Below, one piece after another: positions 26,765-34,398 of a DNA stretch of 64,000 bases. Under the pieces are notes generated by a model. It was given only the letters and a program-made list of their open reading frames with translations. It made no database searches and was not told where the DNA came from. Made by a program: the position numbers and the translations under genes. How positions within the stretch are numbered: position 1 is the first letter of the stretch; each line of letters begins with the position of its first letter. Source of the DNA: Vibrio litoralis DSM 17657 (GTDB lineage: Bacteria; Pseudomonadota; Gammaproteobacteria; Enterobacterales; Vibrionaceae); NCBI RefSeq assembly GCF_000426765.1, contig NZ_AUFZ01000016.1:124001-188000 (forward strand), in the 5' to 3' direction.

Positions 26765-27910
26765 ATGGAAAGCTACTTATTTAGTTCAGAATCCGTTTCA
26801 GAAGGGCATCCAGATAAACTAGCCGATCAGGTATCTGATGCGATTCTAGACGCTTTTCTACTCCAAGATCCTTTTGCCAAAGTTGCTTGTGAATGCTTGA
26901 TCAAGTCAGGTGTTGTTATCGTTGCAGGTGAGATAAATTCATTCGCTAAGGTAGATATTGAAGCGATTGTTCGAGCTACGATAAAGAGCTGCGGGTACAA
27001 CAGTTCTACCGCTGGGTTCGATGGCAACAGCTGCGGGATTATCAACTTACTCGGGCTTCAATCGAGCAATATATCTGAAGGCATCCGAAGCTCTGATTTT
27101 TCTCTATTGGGCGCTGGTGATCAAGGTATCACCTTTGGTTATGCCTGTGATGAAACGACAGAATTAATGCCTGCTCCTATCAGTTATTCACACAAGTTAA
27201 TGAAACGGCAAGCATTATTGCGTAAAGAAAGTGCGTTGCCTTTTTTACTCCCTGACGCGAAAGCGCAAATTACGCTTGAATATCACCAAAATACTATCCG
27301 GCAAGCCCGCACGATTTTAGTGTCAACTCAACACCTACCAAGCGTCTCTTTGAAAGATCTGCGTGAGGCAGTGATTGAAGACATTATTAAACCCGTTATT
27401 CCCGCATCCTGGATGACCTCAAAAACGCAATTTCTCGTCAATCCGGCTGGGGAGTTCCATATTGGCGGACCTACTGCAGATTGCGGGTTAACGGGCCGAA
27501 AAATCATCGTTGATACCTATGGCGGTGCGGCTTGTCATGGTGGCGGTGCGTTCTCGGGTAAAGACCCTTCAAAAGTCGATCGTTCTGCTGCTTATATGGC
27601 GAGGTATATCGCTAAGAACTTGGTTGCAGCGGGGTTGGTTAGAAAATGCGAAATCCAACTTGCATGGGCGATCGGTATTTCTGAACCAGTTTCGATGAAA
27701 ATAAATACATATGGTACAGAAAAAGTACCAGTATCTCGTCTGTATCAACTCGTTGATGAACATTTCAATATTCGAGTATATGAAATGATCCAACAATTAA
27801 ATTTGTTGGTTCCTCGTTATCGTCAAACTGCCTGTTATGGCCATTTTGGTCGGGATATTTTCCCTTGGGAAGATACGACAATATCAGAACGATTACGAAG
27901 TGAAGCATAA
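26765..27910 (+). CDS. metK: second S-adenosylmethionine synthetase encoded in the microcompartment locus
   Basis: The 381-residue protein carries the full MetK framework. It has SEGHPDKLADQVSDAILDA (ATP-binding His/Asp/Lys), GAGDQGITFGYACDET, LPDAKAQITLEY, GLTGRKIIVDTYGG and GGGAFSGKDPSKVDRSAAYM. It departs from housekeeping MetK at several normally constant spots, for example GPTADCG in place of GP-GD-G and YGGAACHGGG. This marks it as a paralogue specialised by divergence. It makes SAM from Met and ATP. Its place between the regulators and a shell gene suggests supply of SAM for the radical-SAM activase encoded further on. The ribosome-binding site is weak. Confidence 0.88.
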   Translation: MESYLFSSESVSEGHPDKLADQVSDAILDAFLLQDPFAKVACECLIKSGVVIVAGEINSFAKVDIEAIVRATIKSCGYNSSTAGFDGNSCGIINLLGLQSSNISEGIRSSDFSLLGAGDQGITFGYACDETTELMPAPISYSHKLMKRQALLRKESALPFLLPDAKAQITLEYHQNTIRQARTILVSTQHLPSVSLKDLREAVIEDIIKPVIPASWMTSKTQFLVNPAGEFHIGGPTADCGLTGRKIIVDTYGGAACHGGGAFSGKDPSKVDRSAAYMARYIAKNLVAAGLVRKCEIQLAWAIGISEPVSMKINTYGTEKVPVSRLYQLVDEHFNIRVYEMIQQLNLLVPRYRQTACYGHFGRDIFPWEDTTISERLRSEA

Positions 27911-28024
27911 GTGGCTAGAGCGAGTTGCCTTGGCCCACAGCCTTTGCTAACGATTTTTGATTTAAAACTACTAGATCTTCAAGTCGTTGCCGCGACTGTG
28001 AATCAAGTCATTCTCGCTGAACCT

Positions 28025-28049
28025 AGCACCTTGAGGTTATTTGGGTATA
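28025..28049 (-). repeat. solitary copy of the dispersed repeat end
   Basis: The 25 bases match the reverse complement of the left end of the 6780-7044 element at 22 of 25 positions and end in TTGGGTATA. The copy sits between metK and the long-tailed BMC-H gene, about 30 bases from that gene's start, so it may have brought or disturbed a promoter. Confidence 0.6.
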
Positions 28050-28077
28050 CATCTAATTCAATATTAAGGAGAAAGGT

Positions 28078-28704
28078 ATGTCTATGTCTGGTCAAAGTTT
28101 AGGCTTAATAGAAACGGTGGGCTTAGCGGCCGCAATAGAGGCTGCGGATGCGGCAATTAAATCGGCAAATGTTGAATTGCTGGGTTATGAGTCTGCGAAA
28201 GGTAATGGTCTACACACGGTTAAACTTGTGGGGGATGTTGGTGCGGTAAATGCAGCTGTTGATGCAGGCGTTGCAGCAGCTTCTCGCATTGGTGAAGTCT
28301 ATGCTTACAAGGTTCTAGCACGAACAGCTGAAGGTTTGGAGGCGGTTATTATTGCTGGACAGAATGCAGCACAAGAATCGAAACATCAAGAGACTAAGCA
28401 ACATGAAACTAAGCAACAAGATGCTAAACAAGCTGACGTCTTACTACAAGACGCTGTAAAAGAAACACCAACAGCCGCAGTTGAAGAAGCAAAAGCAAAA
28501 GCAAAAGCGACAGCTGATGCCTCTCCAAAAGTGCAGCCTGGCAATGCATCGGCAAAATCAGCGCCAGCCAAAAAGGCAGCAGCCAAGCCAGCAACAAGTA
28601 ATACAACAACGACAAAATCAACGGCGGCTAAAGCAGCGACGAGCTCGGCGGCAGCCACAACCAATAGTCGATCGAAATCAAATCGTCGTTCAGCGTCAAA
28701 CTAG
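28078..28704 (+). CDS. BMC-H shell protein with a long Lys/Ala/Thr-rich C-terminal tail
   Basis: Residues 1-90 form a normal hexameric BMC domain (SLGLIETVGLAAAIEAADAA, VKLVGDVGAVNAAVDAG). About 115 further residues follow: a Gln/Glu/Lys segment with repeated ETKQ units (about 102-120), an acidic-helical KAKAKA stretch, and a tail of repeating AKKAAAKPA/STAAKAA units ending in an Arg/Lys/Ser-rich tip (SRSKSNRRSASN). The tail resembles histone H1-like bacterial tails and is highly basic. It might bind nucleic acid, polyanions, cargo or membranes; EutK and PduK are known extended BMC-H proteins but with different extensions. A strong AAGGAG precedes the start and an intrinsic terminator follows. 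Confidence 0.88.
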   Translation: MSMSGQSLGLIETVGLAAAIEAADAAIKSANVELLGYESAKGNGLHTVKLVGDVGAVNAAVDAGVAAASRIGEVYAYKVLARTAEGLEAVIIAGQNAAQESKHQETKQHETKQQDAKQADVLLQDAVKETPTAAVEEAKAKAKATADASPKVQPGNASAKSAPAKKAAAKPATSNTTTTKSTAAKAATSSAAATTNSRSKSNRRSASN

Positions 28705-28741
28705 GATTGCGTTCACACTCTCTGCTGACCTTTCTGAATAC

Positions 28742-28783
28742 ACCTCAAACACATGGAACTTCTGTGTGATTGGGGTTTTTTTA
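28742..28783 (+). terminator. intrinsic terminator after the long-tailed BMC-H gene
   Basis: ACCTCAAACACA pairs with TGTGTGATTGGGGT with one mismatch and one wobble, followed by seven Ts. The remaining stretch to 29020 contains only a small GAGAAAAT/ATTTTCTC inverted repeat (28982-28997) near the convergent facilitator gene's end and no gene. Confidence 0.7.
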
Positions 28784-29020
28784 TAGGCCAAGTAGTTTAA
28801 GGTGATTTGGATATAAACACTATATTAGTGTGATTCTTCAAATAGTTGTTTATCGTTATTCTTTATGATTTCAAGAATACAGAGTACGAATTTCAGGGTA
28901 GGGTTAGTATTTGGTCGACCATATAAAAATAAATATGAGGTATGTTTTATTTATTGAAGAGAATGACGCCCTAGTGATAATGAGAAAATATTTTCTCACT
29001 AGAGCGTGTGAAAATAACGA

Positions 29021-29839
29021 TTATTTTACTTCTTGAATTTCGTTCGAGGTCTCTATTTCTGGTTTACTCACGTATTTATCAATCAATAAACGATAACCAG
29101 CACCACCGATACATGCTCCGATCACGGGGGCAATAATTGGTACGATCATGTAAGGAATGTCTCTTGCACCCGTTAACGTCATTTCACCCCAGCCAGCGAA
29201 AAAAGTGAATAATCGTGGGCCAAAGTCACGCGCAGGGTTCATCGCGAAACCGGTTAACGGGGCGGCTGCTGCGCCAATAACGGCAACGAGAATACCAATT
29301 AGTAGCGGAGCTAGGCCACCTTTAGGTACGCCATTGCCATCGTCGGTGAGCGATAAAATCAAAGACATCAGTGTTGCTGTAAGAACAATTTCTACAATAA
29401 CAGCATGAAAAACGGTGATTGAAGGGTGAGGGAAAGTGGTAAATATGCCAGCCAGTGCCAAGCTTTCCTGTGAACCTCTCACCATATTATGTGCGGCTTC
29501 GTAATCTGTGAATAAGCTTTGGTAAAGGACGTAACTGATAGTCGCACCAAAAAATGCGCCAGCGATTTGTGATAGCGCATAGGGTAGCACTTTTCTTTTT
29601 TCGAAGTTTGCGAATAAGCATAAACCTATCGTAACGGCTGGGTTCAAATGGGCACCAGACACCCCAGCGGTTAGGTAAACAGCCAGAGCAATACCTAAAC
29701 CCCAAACAATGGCGATATCCCATAGCCCAAAGTTAGCACCAGCCAATATGTTCGCGCATAAGCAACTGGCTCCAAAGAATATAAATAGACCAGTTCCAAA
29801 GAACTCAGCAATGCACTGGCCTGCTAGTTTTTTATCCAT
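29021..29839 (-). CDS. pduF: aquaglyceroporin, propanediol/glycerol facilitator (PduF/GlpF-like)
   Basis: The 272-residue protein is an MIP-family channel with six helices and the two pore loops, SGAHLNPAVT (about 60-69) and GFAMNPARDFGPR (about 197-209). The Asp after NPAR and the neighbouring Arg are the signature of glyceroporins rather than water-only aquaporins. In this setting it should let 1,2-propanediol or glycerol diffuse into the cell. It is divergent from the alcohol-dehydrogenase operon and shares the 29840-30150 control region with it. Confidence 0.9.
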   Translation of the reverse strand: MDKKLAGQCIAEFFGTGLFIFFGASCLCANILAGANFGLWDIAIVWGLGIALAVYLTAGVSGAHLNPAVTIGLCLFANFEKRKVLPYALSQIAGAFFGATISYVLYQSLFTDYEAAHNMVRGSQESLALAGIFTTFPHPSITVFHAVIVEIVLTATLMSLILSLTDDGNGVPKGGLAPLLIGILVAVIGAAAAPLTGFAMNPARDFGPRLFTFFAGWGEMTLTGARDIPYMIVPIIAPVIGACIGGAGYRLLIDKYVSKPEIETSNEIQEVK

Positions 29840-30150
29840 AATAAAACCTTATTTATTGTTAATTAAAAATAGTAGGGAATTTATCGAAAGTTGTGTTTTA
29901 TATTTCCACTTGTTCAGTATATCTAGCGGTAAGGAAAAATATTGTCTGATTTTTATTTATGCTATGAAAAAATTGTTCTCTATTTTTATCGAGTGTAAAA
30001 AATTCAAGTAGGGGGATGTTTTGTCCATTATTTACGTAGAACAACAAAATTTTACTAACTATAGGCAAGTTCTTATAAGTTTCGTTATATCGATTAGTGT
30101 TAAATTCAAATTAGTATTTTTAATTTTATCCAAAAGGAAGTGAGAATTTA
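29840..30150. promoter_or_regulatory. divergent control region between the facilitator and the alcohol dehydrogenase operon
   Basis: No gene is present in these 311 AT-rich bases. At 30011-30026 the sequence is GGGGGATGTTTTGTCC, which shares the TTTTGTCC half-site with palindromic sites upstream of the second microcompartment operon. It is a candidate binding site for the YesN-like regulator. The adh start is preceded by AAAAGGAAG. Confidence 0.4.
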
Positions 30151-31269
30151 ATGGCTAGTCGATTTTTTTCTGTGCCGGATGTGTACTTCGGTACAAATGC
30201 TATCAGCTCTTTAGAGCGCTTAAATTCGAAAAAAGTCGCTATCGTGACAGATGCTTTTATGGTGTCTTCTGGTAAGACTCAATCGTTAATTAAAGCAATG
30301 CCTTATGCGACCGTTTCAGTTTTTGGTGATGTGAAGCCAGACCCGAACACGGCGGTTATTGTTGCGGGTGTACAGCAATTTAAATCATTTCAGCCGGATG
30401 TGATTATTGCTTTAGGTGGCGGTTCTTCGTTGGATGCCGCTAAGGGCATCAAAATTACGTTAGAGGATCTTTACCAAGGTCAAAAAATTGAATTGATCGC
30501 CATTCCTACCACTAGTGGTTCTGGCTCTGAAGTGACGTCGTATGCGGTTATTTCGGACGCCTCGAACGGCAAAAAGTACCCACTCGTCTCTGCTGATTTA
30601 TTACCTGACGCTGCACTGTTAGACCCCGAGTTGGTATTAAGCGTTCCTCGAACGGTTGCTGTCGATACCGGTATGGACGTGTTAACGCATGCCATTGAAG
30701 CGGTGGCTTCCATAAATTCTAATGATTTTAGTGATGCGCTTGCAGAAAAAGCCATTCATTTAGTCGCCACCTATTTGCCGCAGGTAGTGGAAAACGAATC
30801 TGCGATTGAGCCTCGCGAGCATATGCATAACGCATCGTGTATGGCGGGCATGGCATTTAATTCATCTGGATTAGGTTTGGTTCACGGAATGGCGCATGCG
30901 TTGGGCGGCATATTGCACATATCCCATGGCAAAATTAACGCCATGCTTCTACCGCTAATTATTGATTTTAATGGCGAAAGCGGCAGCTTGGACATACTGA
31001 AGAAGTATCAAAAATGTGCCCGTTTAATGAAGATTGATGTTGACTCTCCTTCACAGGCGGTGCGAGAGCTATCGACGGCTATCCGTAATTTAAACAAGCA
31101 ACAGCAGATCCCTGCATCCCTGACTGAATTTGGAAAGAAGCGTGAAGACGTTGAAGCTGCTAGACAGACAATTATTGAAGCCACGCTGGCGGATGGGTGC
31201 ACCATAACCAACCCAAGAAAACCGACGGCCAGTGATATTGATATGCTGCTTACAAAAATCATTGGCTAA
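30151..31269 (+). CDS. pduQ: iron-containing alcohol dehydrogenase (PduQ-like 1-propanol dehydrogenase)
   Basis: The 372-residue protein belongs to the group III Fe-dependent alcohol dehydrogenases. It has the nucleotide-binding stretch VIIALGGGSSLDAAKGI, the loop TSGSGSEVTSYAVIS and the metal-ligand segment with Asp/His (VDTGMDVLTHAIEA, then GLGLVHGMAHALGG, LHISHGKINAMLLP). It would reduce propionaldehyde (or 3-hydroxypropionaldehyde) to the alcohol and regenerate NAD+ within the shell. It heads a nine-gene operon through the PduT-like shell gene. No N-terminal targeting helix is seen. Confidence 0.9.
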   Translation: MASRFFSVPDVYFGTNAISSLERLNSKKVAIVTDAFMVSSGKTQSLIKAMPYATVSVFGDVKPDPNTAVIVAGVQQFKSFQPDVIIALGGGSSLDAAKGIKITLEDLYQGQKIELIAIPTTSGSGSEVTSYAVISDASNGKKYPLVSADLLPDAALLDPELVLSVPRTVAVDTGMDVLTHAIEAVASINSNDFSDALAEKAIHLVATYLPQVVENESAIEPREHMHNASCMAGMAFNSSGLGLVHGMAHALGGILHISHGKINAMLLPLIIDFNGESGSLDILKKYQKCARLMKIDVDSPSQAVRELSTAIRNLNKQQQIPASLTEFGKKREDVEAARQTIIEATLADGCTITNPRKPTASDIDMLLTKIIG

Positions 31270-31393
31270 TCTGGATCGTTTTGTCACGGCTATATTTTGT
31301 CGTCAAAAAAGTCCTAGTCAAAGGCAAACATTAAGACTTATTACAAATTATCGTAATAATCAGAAAGATTCTTCTAAGAATGGTAAAGCTATT

Positions 31394-32083
31394 ATGGACA
31401 CAATTAAGGAAAAGGCAGAACTCATTACGCAACAGATAATGAAAGAGTTATTTGGCCACTCCAATACTGCATCTACGAGCAACTATGTTGTTGCTGAATC
31501 AAATAATAAATTAGTCGTACCTATTGGTATCTCCAATCGACATGTGCACTTAAGCCGTGAAGATATGGACGCATTGTTTGGTGTTGGATCTGAATTGACG
31601 CGCTTTAAAGCCGTAAAACAGCCAGGCCAGTACGCCGCTGAAGAAGTGATTACGTTAAAAGGTCCTAAAGGTGAACTGCAAAAAGTTCGTGTTTTGGGGC
31701 CACTGCGCAGTGAAACACAAGTTGAGATTTCGATTGCTGACGGGTTTGCATTGGGCGTGAGAGCACCAGTCAGAATGTCAGGTGACTTAGAAAGCTCTCC
31801 GAGTATCGAACTTATTGGCCCTCGAGGAAAGGTGATTAAAGACCATGGTGTGATCGTGGCTTGGCGTCATATTCATATCTCACATCAAGATGCTGAATCC
31901 TTTGGTCTTAAAGACGGTATGGAAATCGATGTTGAAACTCAAGGCGACCGAGCAGGGATTCTACGCAATGTTGTGGTGCGAGTGAGTAACGACGCGGTGA
32001 TGGAAATGCACATCGACGTTGAAGAGGCGAATGCATTTGGCCTTAAAAATAACGACAGCGTCACTCGTTATCAAGTGAGGTAA
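31394..32083 (+). CDS. pduL: PduL-type phosphate acyltransferase with encapsulation peptide
   Basis: The start at ATG 31394 is chosen because it begins an amphipathic helix (MDTIKEKAELITQQIMKELF) typical of microcompartment targeting peptides. The frame extends further upstream without support. The 229-residue product has the PduL metal-site histidines in ISNRHVHLSREDMDALFG, WRHIHISHQDAESFG and MHIDVEEANAFGL. PduL converts propionyl-CoA (or acetyl-CoA) and phosphate to acyl phosphate and recycles CoA inside the compartment. It lies between the alcohol dehydrogenase and EutJ-like genes. Confidence 0.92.
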   Translation: MDTIKEKAELITQQIMKELFGHSNTASTSNYVVAESNNKLVVPIGISNRHVHLSREDMDALFGVGSELTRFKAVKQPGQYAAEEVITLKGPKGELQKVRVLGPLRSETQVEISIADGFALGVRAPVRMSGDLESSPSIELIGPRGKVIKDHGVIVAWRHIHISHQDAESFGLKDGMEIDVETQGDRAGILRNVVVRVSNDAVMEMHIDVEEANAFGLKNNDSVTRYQVR

Positions 32084-32086
32084 GCC

Positions 32087-32908
32087 ATGTCAGATTCAAC
32101 TTCATACAAGCGACTAAAAAAACTTGCCAAACTAGTACAAGATGAAAAGTGCCTGAAAAAGAAAGGGCCTTTTAAAGTTGGTGTGGATCTTGGTACGGCG
32201 AATATTGCCATTGTGGTTGTAGATAAAAACAACAACCCTGTAGCAGGTGCAAGTTACCCTTCGAAAGTGGTCAAAGATGGTATTGTGGTGGATTACATCA
32301 CCGCGACTCAAGTTGTTTCCATGTTGAAGAAAAAAGTTGAAGAAGGGCTTGGCTGCACATTAGAGAAAGCCGCAACGGCCATCCCTCCAGGTGTTTCAGA
32401 AGGCAGCGTAAAAGTCATTGTTAATGTAGTTGAATCTGCTGGGTTTATTGTCACTGATGTGATTGATGAACCAGTTGCTGCTGCTTGCGCATTAAATTTA
32501 CAAAGTGGAGCGGTCGTCGATGTCGGTGGTGGTACGACTGGTATGAGTATCTTGGATAAAGGTGATGTCACTTTTAGTGCCGATGAACCCACTGGCGGAT
32601 CGCATATGACATTGGTGTTAGCTGGCGCAATGAATCTCGAATACGACCAAGCGGAGACGATGAAAAAAGACTCACAACATGAAAAACAAGTTTTCTCCGT
32701 TGTGCGTCCAGTCGTGGAAAAAATGGCCAGTTTAGTTTCGCTCTGGTTAAAAACCAATTCAGCGGAACAGTTATGGTTGGTGGGTGGTGCAACAAGCTTC
32801 AGCCAGTTTGCCGAAGTCTTTACCAAAGTGACTGGTGTTGAATCGCTTTCTGTACCTGATCCATTGCTTGTTACTCCGTTAGGCATCGCAATGAAAGCAA
32901 GTGAGTAA
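32087..32908 (+). CDS. eutJ: EutJ-like actin/Hsp70-fold protein
   Basis: The 273-residue protein has the ASKHA nucleotide-binding signatures (FKVGVDLGTANIAIVVVD and the second phosphate loop VVDVGGGTTGMSI) and matches the compact EutJ family, not full DnaK. EutJ-like proteins occur in many metabolosome loci and are proposed chaperones or reactivation/assembly factors. It begins three bases after pduL and its stop overlaps the start of the next gene, so translation is likely coupled. Confidence 0.88.
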   Translation: MSDSTSYKRLKKLAKLVQDEKCLKKKGPFKVGVDLGTANIAIVVVDKNNNPVAGASYPSKVVKDGIVVDYITATQVVSMLKKKVEEGLGCTLEKAATAIPPGVSEGSVKVIVNVVESAGFIVTDVIDEPVAAACALNLQSGAVVDVGGGTTGMSILDKGDVTFSADEPTGGSHMTLVLAGAMNLEYDQAETMKKDSQHEKQVFSVVRPVVEKMASLVSLWLKTNSAEQLWLVGGATSFSQFAEVFTKVTGVESLSVPDPLLVTPLGIAMKASE

Positions 32909-33611
32909 CCTTGTTATGGAGACAAAAGACTTAATCGTCATGATCAGTCAGATCGTTGACGAAATCTTAGCTCGCAAACCGCAACGTTCAAAAGTGATTC
33001 GAGTCATTTTAACTGGTAACGAGCAGGAGTCATTACTCGATACACTGAGCTGCATTAAGGCGTTATATTGGTCCGGCTATGGTATTGCAGTGACGCTTTC
33101 TCATTCCGCCGAGAACTCGGTGATCAAATCGGTGTTTCTGCGCTGGCAGCAAGAGGGCGATATTGAATTTTCGATGGATTATTGCCTTCCTGATGAATTG
33201 TATGACGATTATTACGCTGTCTTTTTTCCTGCAATATCAACCAATAGCTTAAGCAAGTTGGCGTTGTGTATTCGTGACAATTTAGCCACCAGTTGGGCTT
33301 TTCACGCGTTGCTCAATCGAAAACCGATCACAGCGACACTCAATCATGAATATCAAACTGTGTTAGACAACGCGCCCGGCCCATTAACCGAACAAATTTC
33401 GACATATGTTAATAAGGTTGAAGACTATGGAGTCAGCTTTATCGGTAGACCCAAGGTATTACGTGTTGCTCTGAAATCACTGATTACGCTGGCTGACGTT
33501 AAATTACAGCCTGAAGCGCAGCCGTTGCTAATCGAAAAAAATACAATCATTACGCCGTCAGCTAAAGAGGAAATTGCCCGTCGACGTATCTTTGTTGAAA
33601 GAATCAATTAA
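32901..33611 (+). CDS. flavoprotein-like microcompartment accessory protein
   Basis: The 236-residue frame starts at a GTG overlapping the eutJ stop; ATG 32916 is an alternative start. The middle (VIRVILTGNEQESLLDTLSC, GYGIAVTLSHSA, YYAVFFPAISTNSLSKLALC, IRDNLATSWAFHALLNRKPI) has the pattern of flavoprotein-family (DFP/UbiX-like, PF02441) proteins found in some microcompartment loci. In such proteins the loop after 'PAISTNSLSK' covers FMN. The typical catalytic Cys/His of PPC decarboxylase is not seen. It may bind flavin and take part in electron transfer with PduS and PduT. Assignment is moderate. Confidence 0.55.
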   Translation: MSNLVMETKDLIVMISQIVDEILARKPQRSKVIRVILTGNEQESLLDTLSCIKALYWSGYGIAVTLSHSAENSVIKSVFLRWQQEGDIEFSMDYCLPDELYDDYYAVFFPAISTNSLSKLALCIRDNLATSWAFHALLNRKPITATLNHEYQTVLDNAPGPLTEQISTYVNKVEDYGVSFIGRPKVLRVALKSLITLADVKLQPEAQPLLIEKNTIITPSAKEEIARRRIFVERIN

Positions 33612-33622
33612 GGGGAATTTAT

Positions 33623-33886
33623 ATGTATTTAGCCCAAGTAACCGGAGCGATTGTATCCACCACCAAGCATGAATCGCTTAATGGTAATAAGTTACTGGTG
33701 GTTACGCGTTTAGATCAACAACACCGCCCAACCAGTGAAACTGAAATTGCGATTGATTGTGTTGGCGCAGGCAATAGTGACATCGTTGTTGTGACAACCG
33801 GAAGTTCCGCTCGCAAAAGCAGTTCCCACTCCGACTCTGTTACGGATGCTGCAATCGTCGGCATTGTTGACTCGTTAGAATCGTAA
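33623..33886 (+). CDS. pduN: BMC-P pentameric vertex protein (EutN/CcmL/PduN-like)
   Basis: The 87-residue protein has the EutN_CcmL family layout: start MYLAQVTGAIVSTTKHESLN, then GNKLLVVTRLD and the conserved VGAGNSDIVVVTTGSSARK. Pentamers of this type cap the shell vertices. It is the only BMC-P gene seen in the locus. It has a strong AGGGGA ribosome-binding site and lies between the flavoprotein-like and PduO-C-like genes. Confidence 0.93.
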   Translation: MYLAQVTGAIVSTTKHESLNGNKLLVVTRLDQQHRPTSETEIAIDCVGAGNSDIVVVTTGSSARKSSSHSDSVTDAAIVGIVDSLES

Positions 33887-33908
33887 ACCCTCACATAAGG
33901 CGCTGAAC

Positions 33909-34331
33909 ATGAACGTAAAGGATAGTCCGGCTACCACTGTGAGTTTACAGGCGATTACCCAACTTGGTGATTTCGCCCGACAAGCAGCGGAAAAGGTGGG
34001 TATTGATATTGTTTTTAGCTTTGTCGATCACATCGGGGCAGAGCGTTATTTCTTTGTCATGGATAACGCACTACTGGTTAGCCATCAACTGGCTAGACAG
34101 AAGGCATGGACGGCGGTCGCGCTGAAAATGCCAACATTAGATTTGGCCGATAAGGTACTGCCTGGCCAAAGTCTCTATGGGTTACAAAATACGCCAAACG
34201 TGTGTTGTATTGGTGGAGGTCTACCAATATGGACAAACGGTCAGTTATTGGGTGCCGTTGGTATCAGTGGTGGAACGGTAGAACAAGATTGTGCCATCGC
34301 ACAGGCGGCGATTTCACTGTTCACCCGCTAA
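33909..34331 (+). CDS. PduO C-terminal/GlcG-HbpS-like protein
   Basis: The 140-residue protein matches the stand-alone heme-binding-like domain seen at the C-terminus of PduO and in GlcG/HbpS: FSFVDHIGAERYFFVMDNAL, ARQKAWTAVALKM, then CIGGGLPIWTNGQLLGAVGI and GGTVEQD. There is no adenosyltransferase domain, so it cannot make adenosylcobalamin. In a B12-free compartment it might serve heme or other cofactor binding or redox sensing. The gene is inside the adh-pduT operon. Confidence 0.82.
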   Translation: MNVKDSPATTVSLQAITQLGDFARQAAEKVGIDIVFSFVDHIGAERYFFVMDNALLVSHQLARQKAWTAVALKMPTLDLADKVLPGQSLYGLQNTPNVCCIGGGLPIWTNGQLLGAVGISGGTVEQDCAIAQAAISLFTR

Positions 34332-34398
34332 TGCCCAGAAAACAACATTATTTTTAACTCCCCATTTTATTCAATATTCATTCTCTTTTGAGGTCATC

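Noticed and set aside
28386..28664. Open frames in other frames of the BMC-H tail
   Set aside because: The repetitive Lys/Ala coding sequence keeps several frames open. Their products are runs of Val/Ala or Leu and lack start signals.
32308..32886. Minus-strand open frame across eutJ
   Set aside because: It is a shadow of the EutJ-like gene with no recognisable domain.
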